46,035 bases of DNA from Sphingobium trunci (GTDB lineage: Bacteria > Pseudomonadota > Alphaproteobacteria > Sphingomonadales > Sphingomonadaceae), in NCBI RefSeq assembly GCF_022664535.1, contig NZ_JAKUJY010000028.1:1-46035 (forward strand), given 5' to 3'. The first letter of the stretch is position 1; the number at the start of each line of letters is the position of its first letter. The notes beneath the pieces were generated by a model. It did no database searches. It saw only the letters and a program-made list of their open reading frames with translations, and was not told where the DNA came from. Shown here piece by piece: positions 7,004 through 15,350 of the stretch. Both the position numbers and the translations under genes were made by a program.

Positions 7004-9052
7004 GTGACCCGTCATATTCCCTGGATCCTGATCGCCATCACCGGCGCGGCCGCCCTGTCGGTCGTCGCGCTTTCCCGTGGCGAGGCGGTGAATGCGTTGT
7101 GGATCGTGGTGGCGGCGGTCAGCAGCTTCCTCGTCGTCTATCGCACTTATGCGCTCTATATCGCCCGCCATGTGATGCGGCTCGATCCGGCGCGGCCCAC
7201 GCCAGCGATCCGGCGGGCCGATGGGCTGGACTATGTCGCGACCGACCGGGTGGTGCTGTTCGGCCATCATTTCGCGGCGATCGCGGGCGCGGGGCCGCTG
7301 GTGGGACCGGTGCTGGCGGCGCAGATGGGCTATCTGCCCGGAACGCTGTGGATCATCGCGGGCGTCGTGCTGGCGGGAGCGGTGCAGGACTTCATGGTCC
7401 TCTTCATCTCCATGCGCCGCGACGGCAAGTCGCTGGGCGAGCTCATCCGCATGGAAATGGGGCAGGTCGCGGGCACGATCGCGCTGTTCGGCGCCTTCAT
7501 GATCATGGTCATCATCCTGGCCGTGCTGGCGCTGATCGTGGTCAAGGCGCTGGCGGAAAGCCCCTGGGGCATGTTCACCGTCGCCGCGACGGTGCCGCTG
7601 GCGATGGTCATGGGCGCCTATTCCCGCTGGTTGCGGCCGGGGCGGATCGGGGAAGTGTCGCTGCTGGGGCTGGTGGGGCTGCTGGCGGCGATCGTCTATG
7701 GGCAGAGCGTCGCGCAATCGCCGGTCTGGGGACCGGTCTTCACCTTCACGCCGGTGCAGCTTTGCTGGATATTGATCGGCTATGGCGCGGTGGCGTCCGT
7801 GCTGCCGGTGTGGCTGCTGCTGGCGCCGCGCGACTATCTGTCGACCTTCCTCAAGATCGGCGCGATCGCGGCGCTGGCGATCGGCATCGTCATCATGGCG
7901 CCGCCGCTTAAGATGCATGCCGTCACCCAGTTCGTGAACGGCAATGGCCCGGTCTGGTCGGGCGGGCTGTTCCCCTTCCTGTTCATCACCATCGCCTGCG
8001 GCGCGGTATCGGGCTTCCATGCGCTGATCGCCAGCGGCACCACGCCCAAGCTGATCGCCAGCGAGGCCCATGCGCCGATGATCGGCTATGGCGCGATGCT
8101 GATGGAGGCGTTCGTCGCGATCATGGCGTTGGTGGGGGCATCGATCCTCGATCCCGGCATCTATTTCACGATGAACAGCCCGGCGGCCGTGATCGGCAAG
8201 GATGCGGCCAGCGCGGCCGCGGCGGTGACGGCCATGGGTTTCCCCATCTCGCCCGACCTCATCCTCCAGACCGCGAAGGATGTGGGCGAACATAGCATCA
8301 TCTCCCGCGCGGGTGGCGCGCCGACGCTGGCGGTGGCAATGGCGGAGATATTCTCCCATGTCGCCGGCGGCCCGGCGATGAAGGCATTCTGGTATCATTT
8401 CGCCATATTGTTCGAGGCGCTGTTCATCCTGACCGCCGTGGATGCGGGCACCCGAGCCGGGCGCTTCATGCTGCAGGACCTGATCGCGCTGGCGGCGCCG
8501 GGGTTCAAGGACGGCAGGAGCATGGCGCCCGGCATTGTCGCCACGGCGCTGACGGTCGCCGCCTGGGGCTTCTTCCTCTATCAGGGCGTCACCGATCCGC
8601 TGGGCGGGGTGAACACGCTCTGGCCGGTGTTCGGCATTTCCAACCAGATGCTGGCGGCGATCGCGCTGATGCTGGGGACGGCCGTGCTGTTCCGGATGAA
8701 GCGGGACAGATTTGCCTGGGTGACGATGATCCCGGCCGCCTGGCTGCTGATCTGCACTCTTTCCGCAGGCTTCCTCAAGCTGTTCTCGGCGGATGCAAAG
8801 GTCGGTTTCCTGGCCCATGCCGCCAGGTTCGGCGCGGCTGCGGCCAGGGGCGAGGTGCTGGCCCCCGCCAAATCGATGGCGGAAATGGAAGCGATCATCT
8901 TCAACGACCGGGTCGATGCCGCGCTGGTCGCGCTGTTCCTGCTCGTGGTGCTGGCGATTCTGGGCTTTACCATCCGCACCTGCCTGGCCGCACGCAGGGT
9001 CGCGGCCCCCACCGCGCGGGAAATCCCCGCCTTGCTGGTTCCCGCCGAATGA
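7004..9052 (+). CDS. cstA: Carbon starvation protein A, peptide/pyruvate transporter family
   Basis: An inner-membrane transporter of the CstA family, whose members take up peptides or pyruvate. The 682 residues form many hydrophobic segments. Family landmarks are RADGLDYVATDRVVLFGHH followed by FAAIAGAGPLVGPVLAAQMG near residues 70-110, AGAVQDFMVLFISMRRDGKS, then ACGAVSGFHALIASGTTPK and FALLFEALFILT-type sequence later (here FAILFEALFILTAVDAGTRAGR). The start is a GTG at 7004 preceded by a weak AGCGAGAG site. The end overlaps the next small gene by 4 bases, the usual cstA-ybdD arrangement. Length is normal. Confidence 0.95.
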   Translation: MTRHIPWILIAITGAAALSVVALSRGEAVNALWIVVAAVSSFLVVYRTYALYIARHVMRLDPARPTPAIRRADGLDYVATDRVVLFGHHFAAIAGAGPLVGPVLAAQMGYLPGTLWIIAGVVLAGAVQDFMVLFISMRRDGKSLGELIRMEMGQVAGTIALFGAFMIMVIILAVLALIVVKALAESPWGMFTVAATVPLAMVMGAYSRWLRPGRIGEVSLLGLVGLLAAIVYGQSVAQSPVWGPVFTFTPVQLCWILIGYGAVASVLPVWLLLAPRDYLSTFLKIGAIAALAIGIVIMAPPLKMHAVTQFVNGNGPVWSGGLFPFLFITIACGAVSGFHALIASGTTPKLIASEAHAPMIGYGAMLMEAFVAIMALVGASILDPGIYFTMNSPAAVIGKDAASAAAAVTAMGFPISPDLILQTAKDVGEHSIISRAGGAPTLAVAMAEIFSHVAGGPAMKAFWYHFAILFEALFILTAVDAGTRAGRFMLQDLIALAAPGFKDGRSMAPGIVATALTVAAWGFFLYQGVTDPLGGVNTLWPVFGISNQMLAAIALMLGTAVLFRMKRDRFAWVTMIPAAWLLICTLSAGFLKLFSADAKVGFLAHAARFGAAAARGEVLAPAKSMAEMEAIIFNDRVDAALVALFLLVVLAILGFTIRTCLAARRVAAPTAREIPALLVPAE

Positions 9053-9234
9053 GCCTGTTCCTTCACCGGCTGCGGCAGATGGCGCGCATGATGGTCGGGG
9101 TTCCGGACTATGACGCCTATCTGCTCCACATGCGCGATCATCATCCCGACGATGCGCCCATGGATCGCACCGCCTTCTTCCGCGAGCGGCAGGAGGCACG
9201 CTATGGCGGGAAAAACGGCGGAAAATGCTGTTGA
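9049..9234 (+). CDS. ybdD: YbdD/YjiX family protein, CstA partner
   Basis: A 61-aa protein of the YbdD/YjiX (DUF466) family, routinely encoded directly behind cstA/btsT-type transporters and thought to be needed for or to modulate transport. Recognisable features are MVGVPDYDAYLLHMRDHHP, then MDRTAFFRERQEARYGG and a cysteine-ending tail (GGKCC). The start overlaps the cstA stop by 4 bases. Its stop codon touches the stop of the convergent xdhC gene, leaving no space for an independent terminator. Confidence 0.92.
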   Translation: MSLFLHRLRQMARMMVGVPDYDAYLLHMRDHHPDDAPMDRTAFFRERQEARYGGKNGGKCC

Positions 9235-10152
9235 TCAGCGCCGGGCGTTGAAACCCGCGATCATCCCGGCAGCGATGGACAGGGCGATTTCGGCCGCGCC
9301 GACCGCGCCGATGTCCAGCCCGGCCGGCCCGTCGATCCGCGCCAGTTCGCCGGGCGTAAAGCCCATGGCCGCCAGCCGCTCCAGCCGTGCCGCATGGCTT
9401 TTGCGCGATCCCAGCGCAGCGATATAGCCGGTCGGTGCCCGCAAGGCCGCGGCCAGCGCCGGATCGTCGATCTTGATGTCATGACTGAGCGTGACCACCG
9501 CGGTCGATTCACCGGACCGATGCGCGGCAATGGCTTCGTCGGGCCAGCGGTCGTCCAGCACGACGCCGGGAAACCGCTCCTCCGTCAGAAATCGGCCGCG
9601 CGGATCGATGATGACGGGAGTGACCCCGATGGCCTGGGCCAGCGCGCTCAATGACTGCGCGATCTGCACCGCCCCGACGATCAGCACCCGGCGCGGCGGG
9701 TCGTAGCGGTTGAGGAACTGCCCCTCGATCGCGCCTTCCCGCGTGATCCCACTCGCCAGATCGGTGGACAGGGTGAGCGCCCTCCCCTGCCCGCTTTCGG
9801 CGGCGATGCGGTCGAACAGGGCGGCAGGAAATCCCCCATCGCCGACAGGCTGGACAAGCACGTCGATCTCCCCGCCACAGGGCAGGCCCACGGCCCACGC
9901 ATCCCCGTCCGCCACGCCATAGCGTTCGAGATGGGCGGGGCGCCCGGCAAGCACCTCGACCGCGCGCTGCAGCACGTCGGTTTCGACGCAGCCGCCCGAA
10001 ATGCTGCCTTCGAACCGGCCGTCCTCATGCACGATCATATGGCTGCCGCGCGGCCGCGGCGCCGAACCCCAGGTCGATACCACCGTGGCGAGCGCAAGCC
10101 GGGCGCCGCGCCATTCGATCGCCTTGCGGATCACGGCTTCATTGTCTTTCAA
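9235..10152 (-). CDS. xdhC: XdhC/CoxI family protein
   Basis: A 305-aa XdhC-family protein, normally involved in inserting or sulfurating the molybdenum cofactor of xanthine dehydrogenase-type enzymes. The N-terminal domain has TVVSTWGSAPRPRGSHM and the SGGCVE motif; the C-terminal half is a Rossmann-like domain with VLIVGAVQIAQSL and VIIDPRGRFLTEERFPG. No xanthine dehydrogenase or other molybdenum hydroxylase gene is visible in the window, so its client enzyme lies elsewhere. It is convergent with the cstA-ybdD operon with zero intergenic space. Confidence 0.9.
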   Translation of the reverse strand: MKDNEAVIRKAIEWRGARLALATVVSTWGSAPRPRGSHMIVHEDGRFEGSISGGCVETDVLQRAVEVLAGRPAHLERYGVADGDAWAVGLPCGGEIDVLVQPVGDGGFPAALFDRIAAESGQGRALTLSTDLASGITREGAIEGQFLNRYDPPRRVLIVGAVQIAQSLSALAQAIGVTPVIIDPRGRFLTEERFPGVVLDDRWPDEAIAAHRSGESTAVVTLSHDIKIDDPALAAALRAPTGYIAALGSRKSHAARLERLAAMGFTPGELARIDGPAGLDIGAVGAAEIALSIAAGMIAGFNARR

Positions 10153-10233
10153 ACCGGTCCTCCTGATCGCGCCCGGAGTTCCATGTGCAGACCAACGGAC
10201 GCGGGCCGAAATTCGTTCTGACCGCCCGGAAAG

Positions 10234-10905
10234 CTATATGAGCCTTCGTCCGGTCCAAACCACCCGTCCCACGATCACCACCAGCGCGGGATCGATGTCA
10301 ACCCAGTCGGGATAATGCGGATTGTCACTGAGGACGGAAAACAGCCCCCGGCGCGGCCCCATCGCCAGCCGCTTGACCATCAGCACGCCGTCCAGCCGCA
10401 GCACATAGACGCCGTCGCGCAGCCGCTCCGCATCATCGTCATGATCGACCATGATCTCGTCGCCGTCATTGAGCGTGGGCGCCATGGATTCGCCATCGAC
10501 GCGGATGATCGACACGCGCTGCGGCCGCACACCCAGATGGCGCAGCCAGTTGGCGTCGAAGGCCATGACGCCGGTGGCGCGCTCATCCTCGTCCAGCGTG
10601 CCCGGCCCCGCCGAAGCGCCCAGCGACAGACGCGGCACGGTGATGACGGCGGGCAGCGAACGGACCTTCGCCGGCGGCGCATCCCGCTGCGGCGCGCCCC
10701 CCAGCATCTCCTCCGCCACGCCGAAATAGCGGGCCAGCACCCGCCGGTCCTCCTCATCCAGCTTGCGGGGCGTGCCGCGCTTGATGAATTGCTGGATATA
10801 GGCCGGGTTGCGGTTCAGCAGCCGCGAAAGATCGGCATAATTTTCCCCCCGCTCGGCAATCAGCCGCTCCAGCACGATTCGCGGATCTTCTCCATTACCG
10901 ACCAT
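10234..10905 (-). CDS. S24 family LexA/CI-like transcriptional repressor
   Basis: A 223-aa regulator. The N-terminal part is a helix-turn-helix-like domain (NYADLSRLLNRNPAYIQQFI with a basic RGTPRK turn). The C-terminal part is an S24 peptidase/dimerisation domain with the nucleophile in DGESMAPTLNDGDE (Ser140) and the general-base lysine in GVLMVKRL (Lys178). An Ala99-Gly100 pair about 40 residues before the serine is a candidate self-cleavage point. It is divergent from a small operon at 11021, and the gap between them holds a cluster of TAGGAA half-sites, so autoregulation and control of the divergent genes are likely. It is not LexA itself, because the N-terminal domain is not a LexA winged helix. 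Confidence 0.87.
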   Translation of the reverse strand: MVGNGEDPRIVLERLIAERGENYADLSRLLNRNPAYIQQFIKRGTPRKLDEEDRRVLARYFGVAEEMLGGAPQRDAPPAKVRSLPAVITVPRLSLGASAGPGTLDEDERATGVMAFDANWLRHLGVRPQRVSIIRVDGESMAPTLNDGDEIMVDHDDDAERLRDGVYVLRLDGVLMVKRLAMGPRRGLFSVLSDNPHYPDWVDIDPALVVIVGRVVWTGRRLI

Positions 10906-10921
10906 GTTTCATCCATAATGA

Positions 10922-10978
10922 TAGGAATTTTCCTAGACAAGTAGGAAATAGGTCAACAGATAGGAAATCGCTTAGGGA
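10922..10978. promoter_or_regulatory. Operator cluster of TAGGAA half-sites
   Basis: A perfect palindrome TAGGAATTTTCCTA sits at 10922-10935, only 17 bp upstream of the repressor start. Further TAGGAA half-sites follow at 10942-10947 and 10961-10966, and a variant TAGGGA at 10973-10978, so the half-sites start 20, 19 and 12 bases apart. The stretch is AT-richer than its surroundings and lies between the divergent S24 regulator and the gene at 11021. This is the pattern expected of a CI-like repressor operator region. Confidence 0.62.
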
Positions 10979-11020
10979 TTCGCGTCGGGCGATTCCGGAC
11001 GGACAAGGAGAGACAGGGGC

Positions 11021-11206
11021 ATGTTGCTGCGCGCCGTTGAAAAATTTTTGCGAGAATACAGCATCCCGGCCACGCGTTTCGGCCGCGAAAGCGTGCGCGA
11101 CCCACGGCTGGTCTTCGACCTGCGAAGGGGCCGCGAACCCGGGGACCGAATGAGGAGACGAGTAGAACATTTCATGAACACATATCGCAGGAGCATCGGT
11201 CAATGA
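11021..11206 (+). CDS. Small HTH-like protein
   Basis: A 61-aa basic protein of a type I recall from alphaproteobacteria: an N-terminal helix (LLRAVEKFLREY), then TRFGRESVRDPRLVFDLRRG and an arginine-rich helix. The middle resembles a lambda-repressor-like helix-turn-helix, which suggests DNA binding, but this is inference. The start has a good ribosome binding site (AAGGAGAG about 12 bases upstream). The end overlaps the next gene by 4 bases. It is divergent from the S24 repressor and lies directly behind the TAGGAA cluster, so it may play a Cro-like or partner role. Confidence 0.65.
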   Translation: MLLRAVEKFLREYSIPATRFGRESVRDPRLVFDLRRGREPGDRMRRRVEHFMNTYRRSIGQ

Positions 11207-11562
11207 CAAGTATCGACACCGGCAAAATTGTCCGAAACGGTGGAATGATCCTGCAGGGACGCGACCCCCTGCCCCGGCTTCTCGCGCAGTTGATGGAACG
11301 GGCAGGCGCCCCCGCGACAGTGGAGCGCGCCACCAGCCGGCCATGGGCGAGCGCCCTGTTCCAGGGCCGCCGCCATGTCATTGCGCTGACCCTTGCCGGG
11401 CCGGACGCGGCCGGACGGCGCGCCCGCTTCGTCGAGGGCATCGAAGAAGCGGAATGGAGCCTCAACGGCCATTTCGTCGCCGACATCAGCGTCGACGCGT
11501 GCCGTTCCGGCTATCGGGAAGAAATGATCGAGCTTTCCGCGCTGACCATAGAGGATTGGTGA
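11203..11562 (+). CDS. Hypothetical protein
   Basis: A 119-aa soluble protein that I do not recognise. Visible features are a basic start (TGKIVRNGGMILQGRDPLPRL), a central strand-rich part (GRRHVIALTLAGPDAAGRRA) and an acidic second half (FVEGIEEAEWSLNGHFVADI). It is translationally coupled to the upstream HTH-like gene by an ATGA overlap and is followed by a strong hairpin. Being in one operon divergent from the repressor, it is probably a target of that repressor. Confidence 0.65.
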   Translation: MTSIDTGKIVRNGGMILQGRDPLPRLLAQLMERAGAPATVERATSRPWASALFQGRRHVIALTLAGPDAAGRRARFVEGIEEAEWSLNGHFVADISVDACRSGYREEMIELSALTIEDW

Positions 11563-11610
11563 GCATGGCCGGAAACGGCAGGCCGCCCCGGCGCTCTGCC
11601 CGGCTTCAAA

Positions 11611-11651
11611 GACTGTTTGGGATGCGCACAAGGGCGCATTTCCAAACAGTC
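11611..11651. terminator. Long hairpin between convergent genes, likely bidirectional terminator
   Basis: GACTGTTTGG at 11611-11620 pairs with CCAAACAGTC at 11642-11651, and inside it ATGCGC pairs with GCGCAT. The stem is long and nearly perfect, and lies between the plus-strand operon ending at 11562 and the minus-strand gene ending at 11662. There is no clear T-run after it on either strand. Confidence 0.6.
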
Positions 11652-11661
11652 AAACAGCCTC

Positions 11662-12537
11662 TCAGCGGCCCCCCGCCATGTTGCGCAAGGTTCCCAGCGC
11701 GGCGCGCAGGGCCTGATCCACATCTTCCTCGACATGGTCGCGCACCGGCACCGGCCGTTCGACCGGCATGTCGGCGATCACCGAAACGGGCCGCCCCATC
11801 CGCTTGCGCTGGGCAAGACCCTGTTCCAGCCTTTCGGTCAGTTCCGCGAGCGAGAGATGGCCGATCGGCGCGACGGCCGGGGCGGCCTGCGGCGCGGGTT
11901 CGGCCACCTCTTCATAGTCGGCGTCGACCGGCTCCTGCCCGAAGGCGCGATGCAAGCGGGCGAACATCACCTCTTCCACCCTTGCCTCAGGCTGGCCGGG
12001 GATCGACAGGGCAGCGATGGACGCGGCCTCCTCCTCTGCCGTTTCCTGTGTCTTTTCCGGCTCTGCCTCCTCGCGCTCCTCGACGGTCCGGGCGAAGATG
12101 TCCAGCCCGCCAAAGTCGCGGCTGGCGAAGATCGGCGCGCGCGCGGGCGCATCGGGATGGGCGTCGGCCCGGCGCAGTGCCGGTCCCTCGTGACGCGTCC
12201 CGGCGCGGTTCCGGCCCAGCCAGTTCAGCTTCGGCAATGCAAAACCCATTTTGCTCACTCCTGGGGCGCTGTTCTCTCGCCCTTCCCTTATATGCGTCAG
12301 CAGATGGACGCCTCTTCCTTCCTTGCGGGCCACGATCAGGCCCCAGGTCATCACCGCTCCAAATCCCGCCAGCAGCAGCCTGGCCTTCATGCCCAGCGGC
12401 GGCGCGGCAGCGGGCAGCGCTTCGCTAAGGCCGCTGGATGCCACCACGGTCTCGATCAGCCCGACCGGCAGCGACAATAGCAACATGGCCATGCCCAGCG
12501 CAGCCAGCAGCGCCATGGCCGGATGGCCCCGCATCAT
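11662..12537 (-). CDS. Hypothetical membrane-anchored protein
   Basis: A 291-aa protein with two hydrophobic segments near the N-terminus (AMALLAALGMAMLLLSLPVG and LLLAGFGAVMTWGLIVA) followed by a long, mostly disordered cytoplasmic tail rich in Ala, Glu and Pro (EEREEAEPEKTQETAEEEA). The C-terminal part contains a predicted helix with LAELTERLEQGLAQRKRMG. I know no function for this type. Its start lies 2 bp from the stop of the upstream glycosyltransferase, so the two are probably one transcription unit, and it may serve the same envelope glycan system. Confidence 0.72.
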   Translation of the reverse strand: MMRGHPAMALLAALGMAMLLLSLPVGLIETVVASSGLSEALPAAAPPLGMKARLLLAGFGAVMTWGLIVARKEGRGVHLLTHIREGRENSAPGVSKMGFALPKLNWLGRNRAGTRHEGPALRRADAHPDAPARAPIFASRDFGGLDIFARTVEEREEAEPEKTQETAEEEAASIAALSIPGQPEARVEEVMFARLHRAFGQEPVDADYEEVAEPAPQAAPAVAPIGHLSLAELTERLEQGLAQRKRMGRPVSVIADMPVERPVPVRDHVEEDVDQALRAALGTLRNMAGGR

Positions 12538-12539
12538 CG

Positions 12540-13781
12540 TCAGGCCGCCGCCCGCACCCGCTGCGACCGGGCCAGCATTTGCCGGTAGACGGGATCGTAG
12601 CGCAGAATGTTTGACGACCAGTTACGCTCGCGCTCGACAAAGGCGCGGGCCAGCGCCCGCCTGTCATCCCAGAAGCCGCGATCCGCGAACATCTCTGCCA
12701 GCGCGGCGGCGATGGCAGGGGGATCGTCGGGCGCGAACAGGCTGCCGGTGACGCCATGTTCGATCAGTTCGCGATGGCCGCCGACGCTCGATGCGGCGAC
12801 CAGACGGCCTTGCGCCATCGCCTCCAGCGGCTTCAGCGGCGTCACCAGATCGGTCAGACGCATCGCCTTGCGCGGATAGGCGAGGATGTCGACCTGCGCA
12901 TAATAATGCTCGACCTGGTCGTGCGGCACGCGGCCGACGAAGACGATATGGTCGGCAAAGGGCGAGGCCATGGCCTGATCGCGCAGCGCCTGTTCGCGCG
13001 GGCCGCCGCCGACCAGCAGCAGTTTCGCCCTGGGGCGGGCGCGGACCAGTTTCGGCAGGGCGGCGATCAGATCGTCCAGCCCCTCATAATCGTAGAAGCT
13101 GCCGATGAAACCGACCACGTCGGCGCCTTCCAGGCCAAGCTTTGCGGTCAGCGCAGGATCGCGCGGGACGGGCGTTCCGAACTGGTCCATGTCGACCCCA
13201 TTGGGCGAGACGATGATCTTGGCCGCATCGATGCCGCGCGCGACAAGATCACCGCGCAGCCCTTCGCAGATCACCGCGACCGCATCGGCGGCGCGCACCG
13301 CATGGGTTTCAAGCTGGCGGGTCAGCCAGTAGCGTGGGCTGCCCTCCGTGCCGGTGCCGTTGCCGACCGCCGCATCCTCCCAGAAGGCGCGGATCTCGTA
13401 GATCAAGGGGATATTGTGCCGCTTCGCCACCTTCTGCGCGGCGATGGCGTTCAGCACCGGCGAATGGGCGTGGATGATGTCGGGCCGCCATTGCCGCACC
13501 AGCGCCTCGATCGCGTCGGCATGGGCGGAAATGTCCCGCCACTCGCGCAGCAGCGGATTGCCCGCCGCAGGATCGCCGGGGGTGCGATGGAAATGGAGGC
13601 CATCGACCGTCTCTTCCAGCCGGCCCGGAATCGTGTGGCCCGAAACCCTATGCCTGTGCCCGGTGATGCCGCGCACCTCCCAGCCCTTCGCCATTTGCGC
13701 CCGCAGGATCGCGCGAGTGCGGAACGTATATCCGCTATGCATCGGCAGGCTGTGGTCCAGCACATGAAGAATCCGTGTCAT
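12540..13781 (-). CDS. Exosortase A-associated glycosyltransferase (GT4 type)
   Basis: A 413-aa GT-B fold glycosyltransferase that I recognise as the PEP-CTERM/exosortase A-associated family. Family-specific sequence includes the start ILHVLDHSLPMHSGYTFRTR, then GWEVRGITGHRH and YEIRAFWEDAAVGNGT. The donor-binding C-terminal domain has VVGFIGSFYDYEGLDDLIAA and PRKAMRLTDLVTPLKPLEAM, where the Glu belongs to the EX7E-type motif. It should transfer a sugar during synthesis of the exopolysaccharide or glycan made by exosortase-A loci. It is divergent from the O-glycosylation ligase operon at 13871, with about 90 bp between them for both promoters. Confidence 0.9.
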   Translation of the reverse strand: MTRILHVLDHSLPMHSGYTFRTRAILRAQMAKGWEVRGITGHRHRVSGHTIPGRLEETVDGLHFHRTPGDPAAGNPLLREWRDISAHADAIEALVRQWRPDIIHAHSPVLNAIAAQKVAKRHNIPLIYEIRAFWEDAAVGNGTGTEGSPRYWLTRQLETHAVRAADAVAVICEGLRGDLVARGIDAAKIIVSPNGVDMDQFGTPVPRDPALTAKLGLEGADVVGFIGSFYDYEGLDDLIAALPKLVRARPRAKLLLVGGGPREQALRDQAMASPFADHIVFVGRVPHDQVEHYYAQVDILAYPRKAMRLTDLVTPLKPLEAMAQGRLVAASSVGGHRELIEHGVTGSLFAPDDPPAIAAALAEMFADRGFWDDRRALARAFVERERNWSSNILRYDPVYRQMLARSQRVRAAA

Positions 13782-13870
13782 GGCGGTGAGTCTGACGGAA
13801 AAGGTTTAACGGCCCGTCAACTCTGATGGGATAGAGAGAATGCCGTGCTTACGGACTCCCCTCTCTCGCG

Positions 13871-13999
13871 ATGATCGACGCCCTCTCCCTTCTCATCAGC
13901 CATGGCGTCATCATGCTGGCGGCCTGGCGCCTCCTGTCGCGCCCCGATCTCGATCGCGATCCCCCCTCCGGCCTTGAAACGGAGAGCGGCGATGCGTGA
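13871..13999 (+). CDS. Small leader-like ORF before the O-glycosylation ligase
   Basis: A 42-aa reading frame beginning MIDALSLLISHGVIMLAAWR, with a single hydrophobic helix and a charged tail (SRPDLDRDPPSGLETESGDA). Its last codons overlap the ligase start: the ligase ATG at 13992 lies inside ATGCGTGA, whose TGA at 13997-13999 stops the small ORF. The overlap suggests translational coupling. A short membrane peptide at this position would fit a glycan polymerase accessory protein, but I cannot name a family with certainty. It is too short for standard gene callers. Confidence 0.5.
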   Translation: MIDALSLLISHGVIMLAAWRLLSRPDLDRDPPSGLETESGDA

Positions 14000-15350
14000 C
14001 CTGTTCTTCGTCGCCTTCCTGGGCGCCTTCTTCCTGTTGGGATTGCGCCGGCCGTTCCTGCTGATCGCGGTCTATGCCTATATCGACATCGTCTCGCCGC
14101 AGCGGCTTTCCTATTTCCTGCTGAACAGCATCCCCATTTCCTTCATCGCCTTCATCATGGCGGTGGGGGCGTGGCTGCTGGTCGACGACAAGAAGGATTG
14201 CCGTCTTTCCCTGCGGCAGTTGATCCTGCTGCTGCTGCTCGCCTGGTGCGGCTATACGACGGCGACGGCGGATTTCCCGGTCAACGCCGCGACCAAATGG
14301 GCCTGGGTGTGGAAGGCGATGGTCTTTGCCCTGTTCCTGCCGGTCACCCTGCGCACGCGCCTGCGGATCGAGGCGCTGGCGCTATTCATGGTCCTGTGCG
14401 CCAGCACCATCATCATCAATGGCGGCATGAAGACGGCGCTGTCGGGCGGCGGCTATGGCGTGCTGAACCTGATGGTCGACAACAATAGCGGGCTGTATGA
14501 AGGCAGCATCATTTCGACCGTGGCGATCTCGCTGATCCCGCTGATCCTGTGGCTTGCCCACCACGGCACCATCTTCCCGCCCGACTGGCGGGTGAAGGGC
14601 TTTGCCTGGGCGCTCTGCTTCGCCTGCCTGCTGATGCCGATCGGCACGGAGGCACGGACGGGGCTGGTGTGCATCGCCGTCCTCGCGGGGCTGATGCTGA
14701 TGCGCTCGAAGCGGCGCTTCCTGTATGGCCCGCTGATGGCGCTGGCGGCGCTGGCGGCCATCCCTTTCCTGCCCGCCAGCTTCACCCAACGCATGGCGAC
14801 CATCGAGAATCACCAGCAGGACGAGAGCGCCTCCACCCGCGTCGCCGTGTGGAAATGGACGCTGGACTATGTGAGGGAGCATCCGGGCGGCGGCGGCTTC
14901 GACAATTATCTCCAGAACAGCTTCACCTATGCGATGCAGGAGCGCGTCACCGACGCCGCCGGATCGCGCATGGAAAAGCGCATCGTCACCGATCATGGCC
15001 GCGCCTATCACAGCGCCTATTTCGAGATGCTGGGCGAACAGGGCTATTTCGGCTTCTTCCTCTGGGCGCTGCTGCACCTGACCTGCTTCATCCGCACCGA
15101 AGCGATCCGCCGCCTCTATCGAGGACGGGAGGGCGACGAAGCCTGGGTCGCGCCCTTCGCGCTGGCGCTGCAACAGGGGCATGTCATCTACATGATCGGA
15201 TCCCTGTTCGTGGGCATCGCCTACCAGCCCTTCATTTTCATGATGCTGTCGCTCCAGATCGGCCTCGACACCTATTTGACCCGCAGGCGCAAGTTCGCCG
15301 CGCGCCAGCCGTTCTTCCCCCCGATGGCCGCGCAGGGGAGTGCCGCATGA
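13992..15350 (+). CDS. Putative O-glycosylation ligase, exosortase A system-associated (Wzy-like)
   Basis: A 452-aa inner-membrane protein of the exosortase A-associated O-glycosylation ligase family, related to O-antigen ligases and polymerases. It starts MRDLFFVAFLGAFFLLGLRR and continues PFLLIAVYAYIDIVSPQRLS, the typical family opening, and has many membrane helices. The large periplasmic loop contains STRVAVWKWTLDYVREHP and VTDHGRAYHSAYFEMLGEQG, where WaaL-type proteins hold their active site. I chose the ATG at 13992 over the upstream in-frame ATG at 13902 because family similarity begins there and the upstream residues belong to another frame's small ORF. The stop overlaps the next gene by 4 bases. 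Confidence 0.9.
   Translation: MRDLFFVAFLGAFFLLGLRRPFLLIAVYAYIDIVSPQRLSYFLLNSIPISFIAFIMAVGAWLLVDDKKDCRLSLRQLILLLLLAWCGYTTATADFPVNAATKWAWVWKAMVFALFLPVTLRTRLRIEALALFMVLCASTIIINGGMKTALSGGGYGVLNLMVDNNSGLYEGSIISTVAISLIPLILWLAHHGTIFPPDWRVKGFAWALCFACLLMPIGTEARTGLVCIAVLAGLMLMRSKRRFLYGPLMALAALAAIPFLPASFTQRMATIENHQQDESASTRVAVWKWTLDYVREHPGGGGFDNYLQNSFTYAMQERVTDAAGSRMEKRIVTDHGRAYHSAYFEMLGEQGYFGFFLWALLHLTCFIRTEAIRRLYRGREGDEAWVAPFALALQQGHVIYMIGSLFVGIAYQPFIFMMLSLQIGLDTYLTRRRKFAARQPFFPPMAAQGSAA

Noticed and set aside
6980..9199. A 739-codon open frame on the minus strand opposite cstA
   Set aside because: It is the antisense shadow of a high-GC gene: composition is dominated by Arg, His, Asp and Gln and shows no family features, while the plus strand encodes a clear CstA.
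13902..13991. Extended N-terminus of the O-glycosylation ligase from the ATG at 13902
   Set aside because: The added residues do not look like the family, and the same DNA encodes the coupled 42-aa ORF in another frame.
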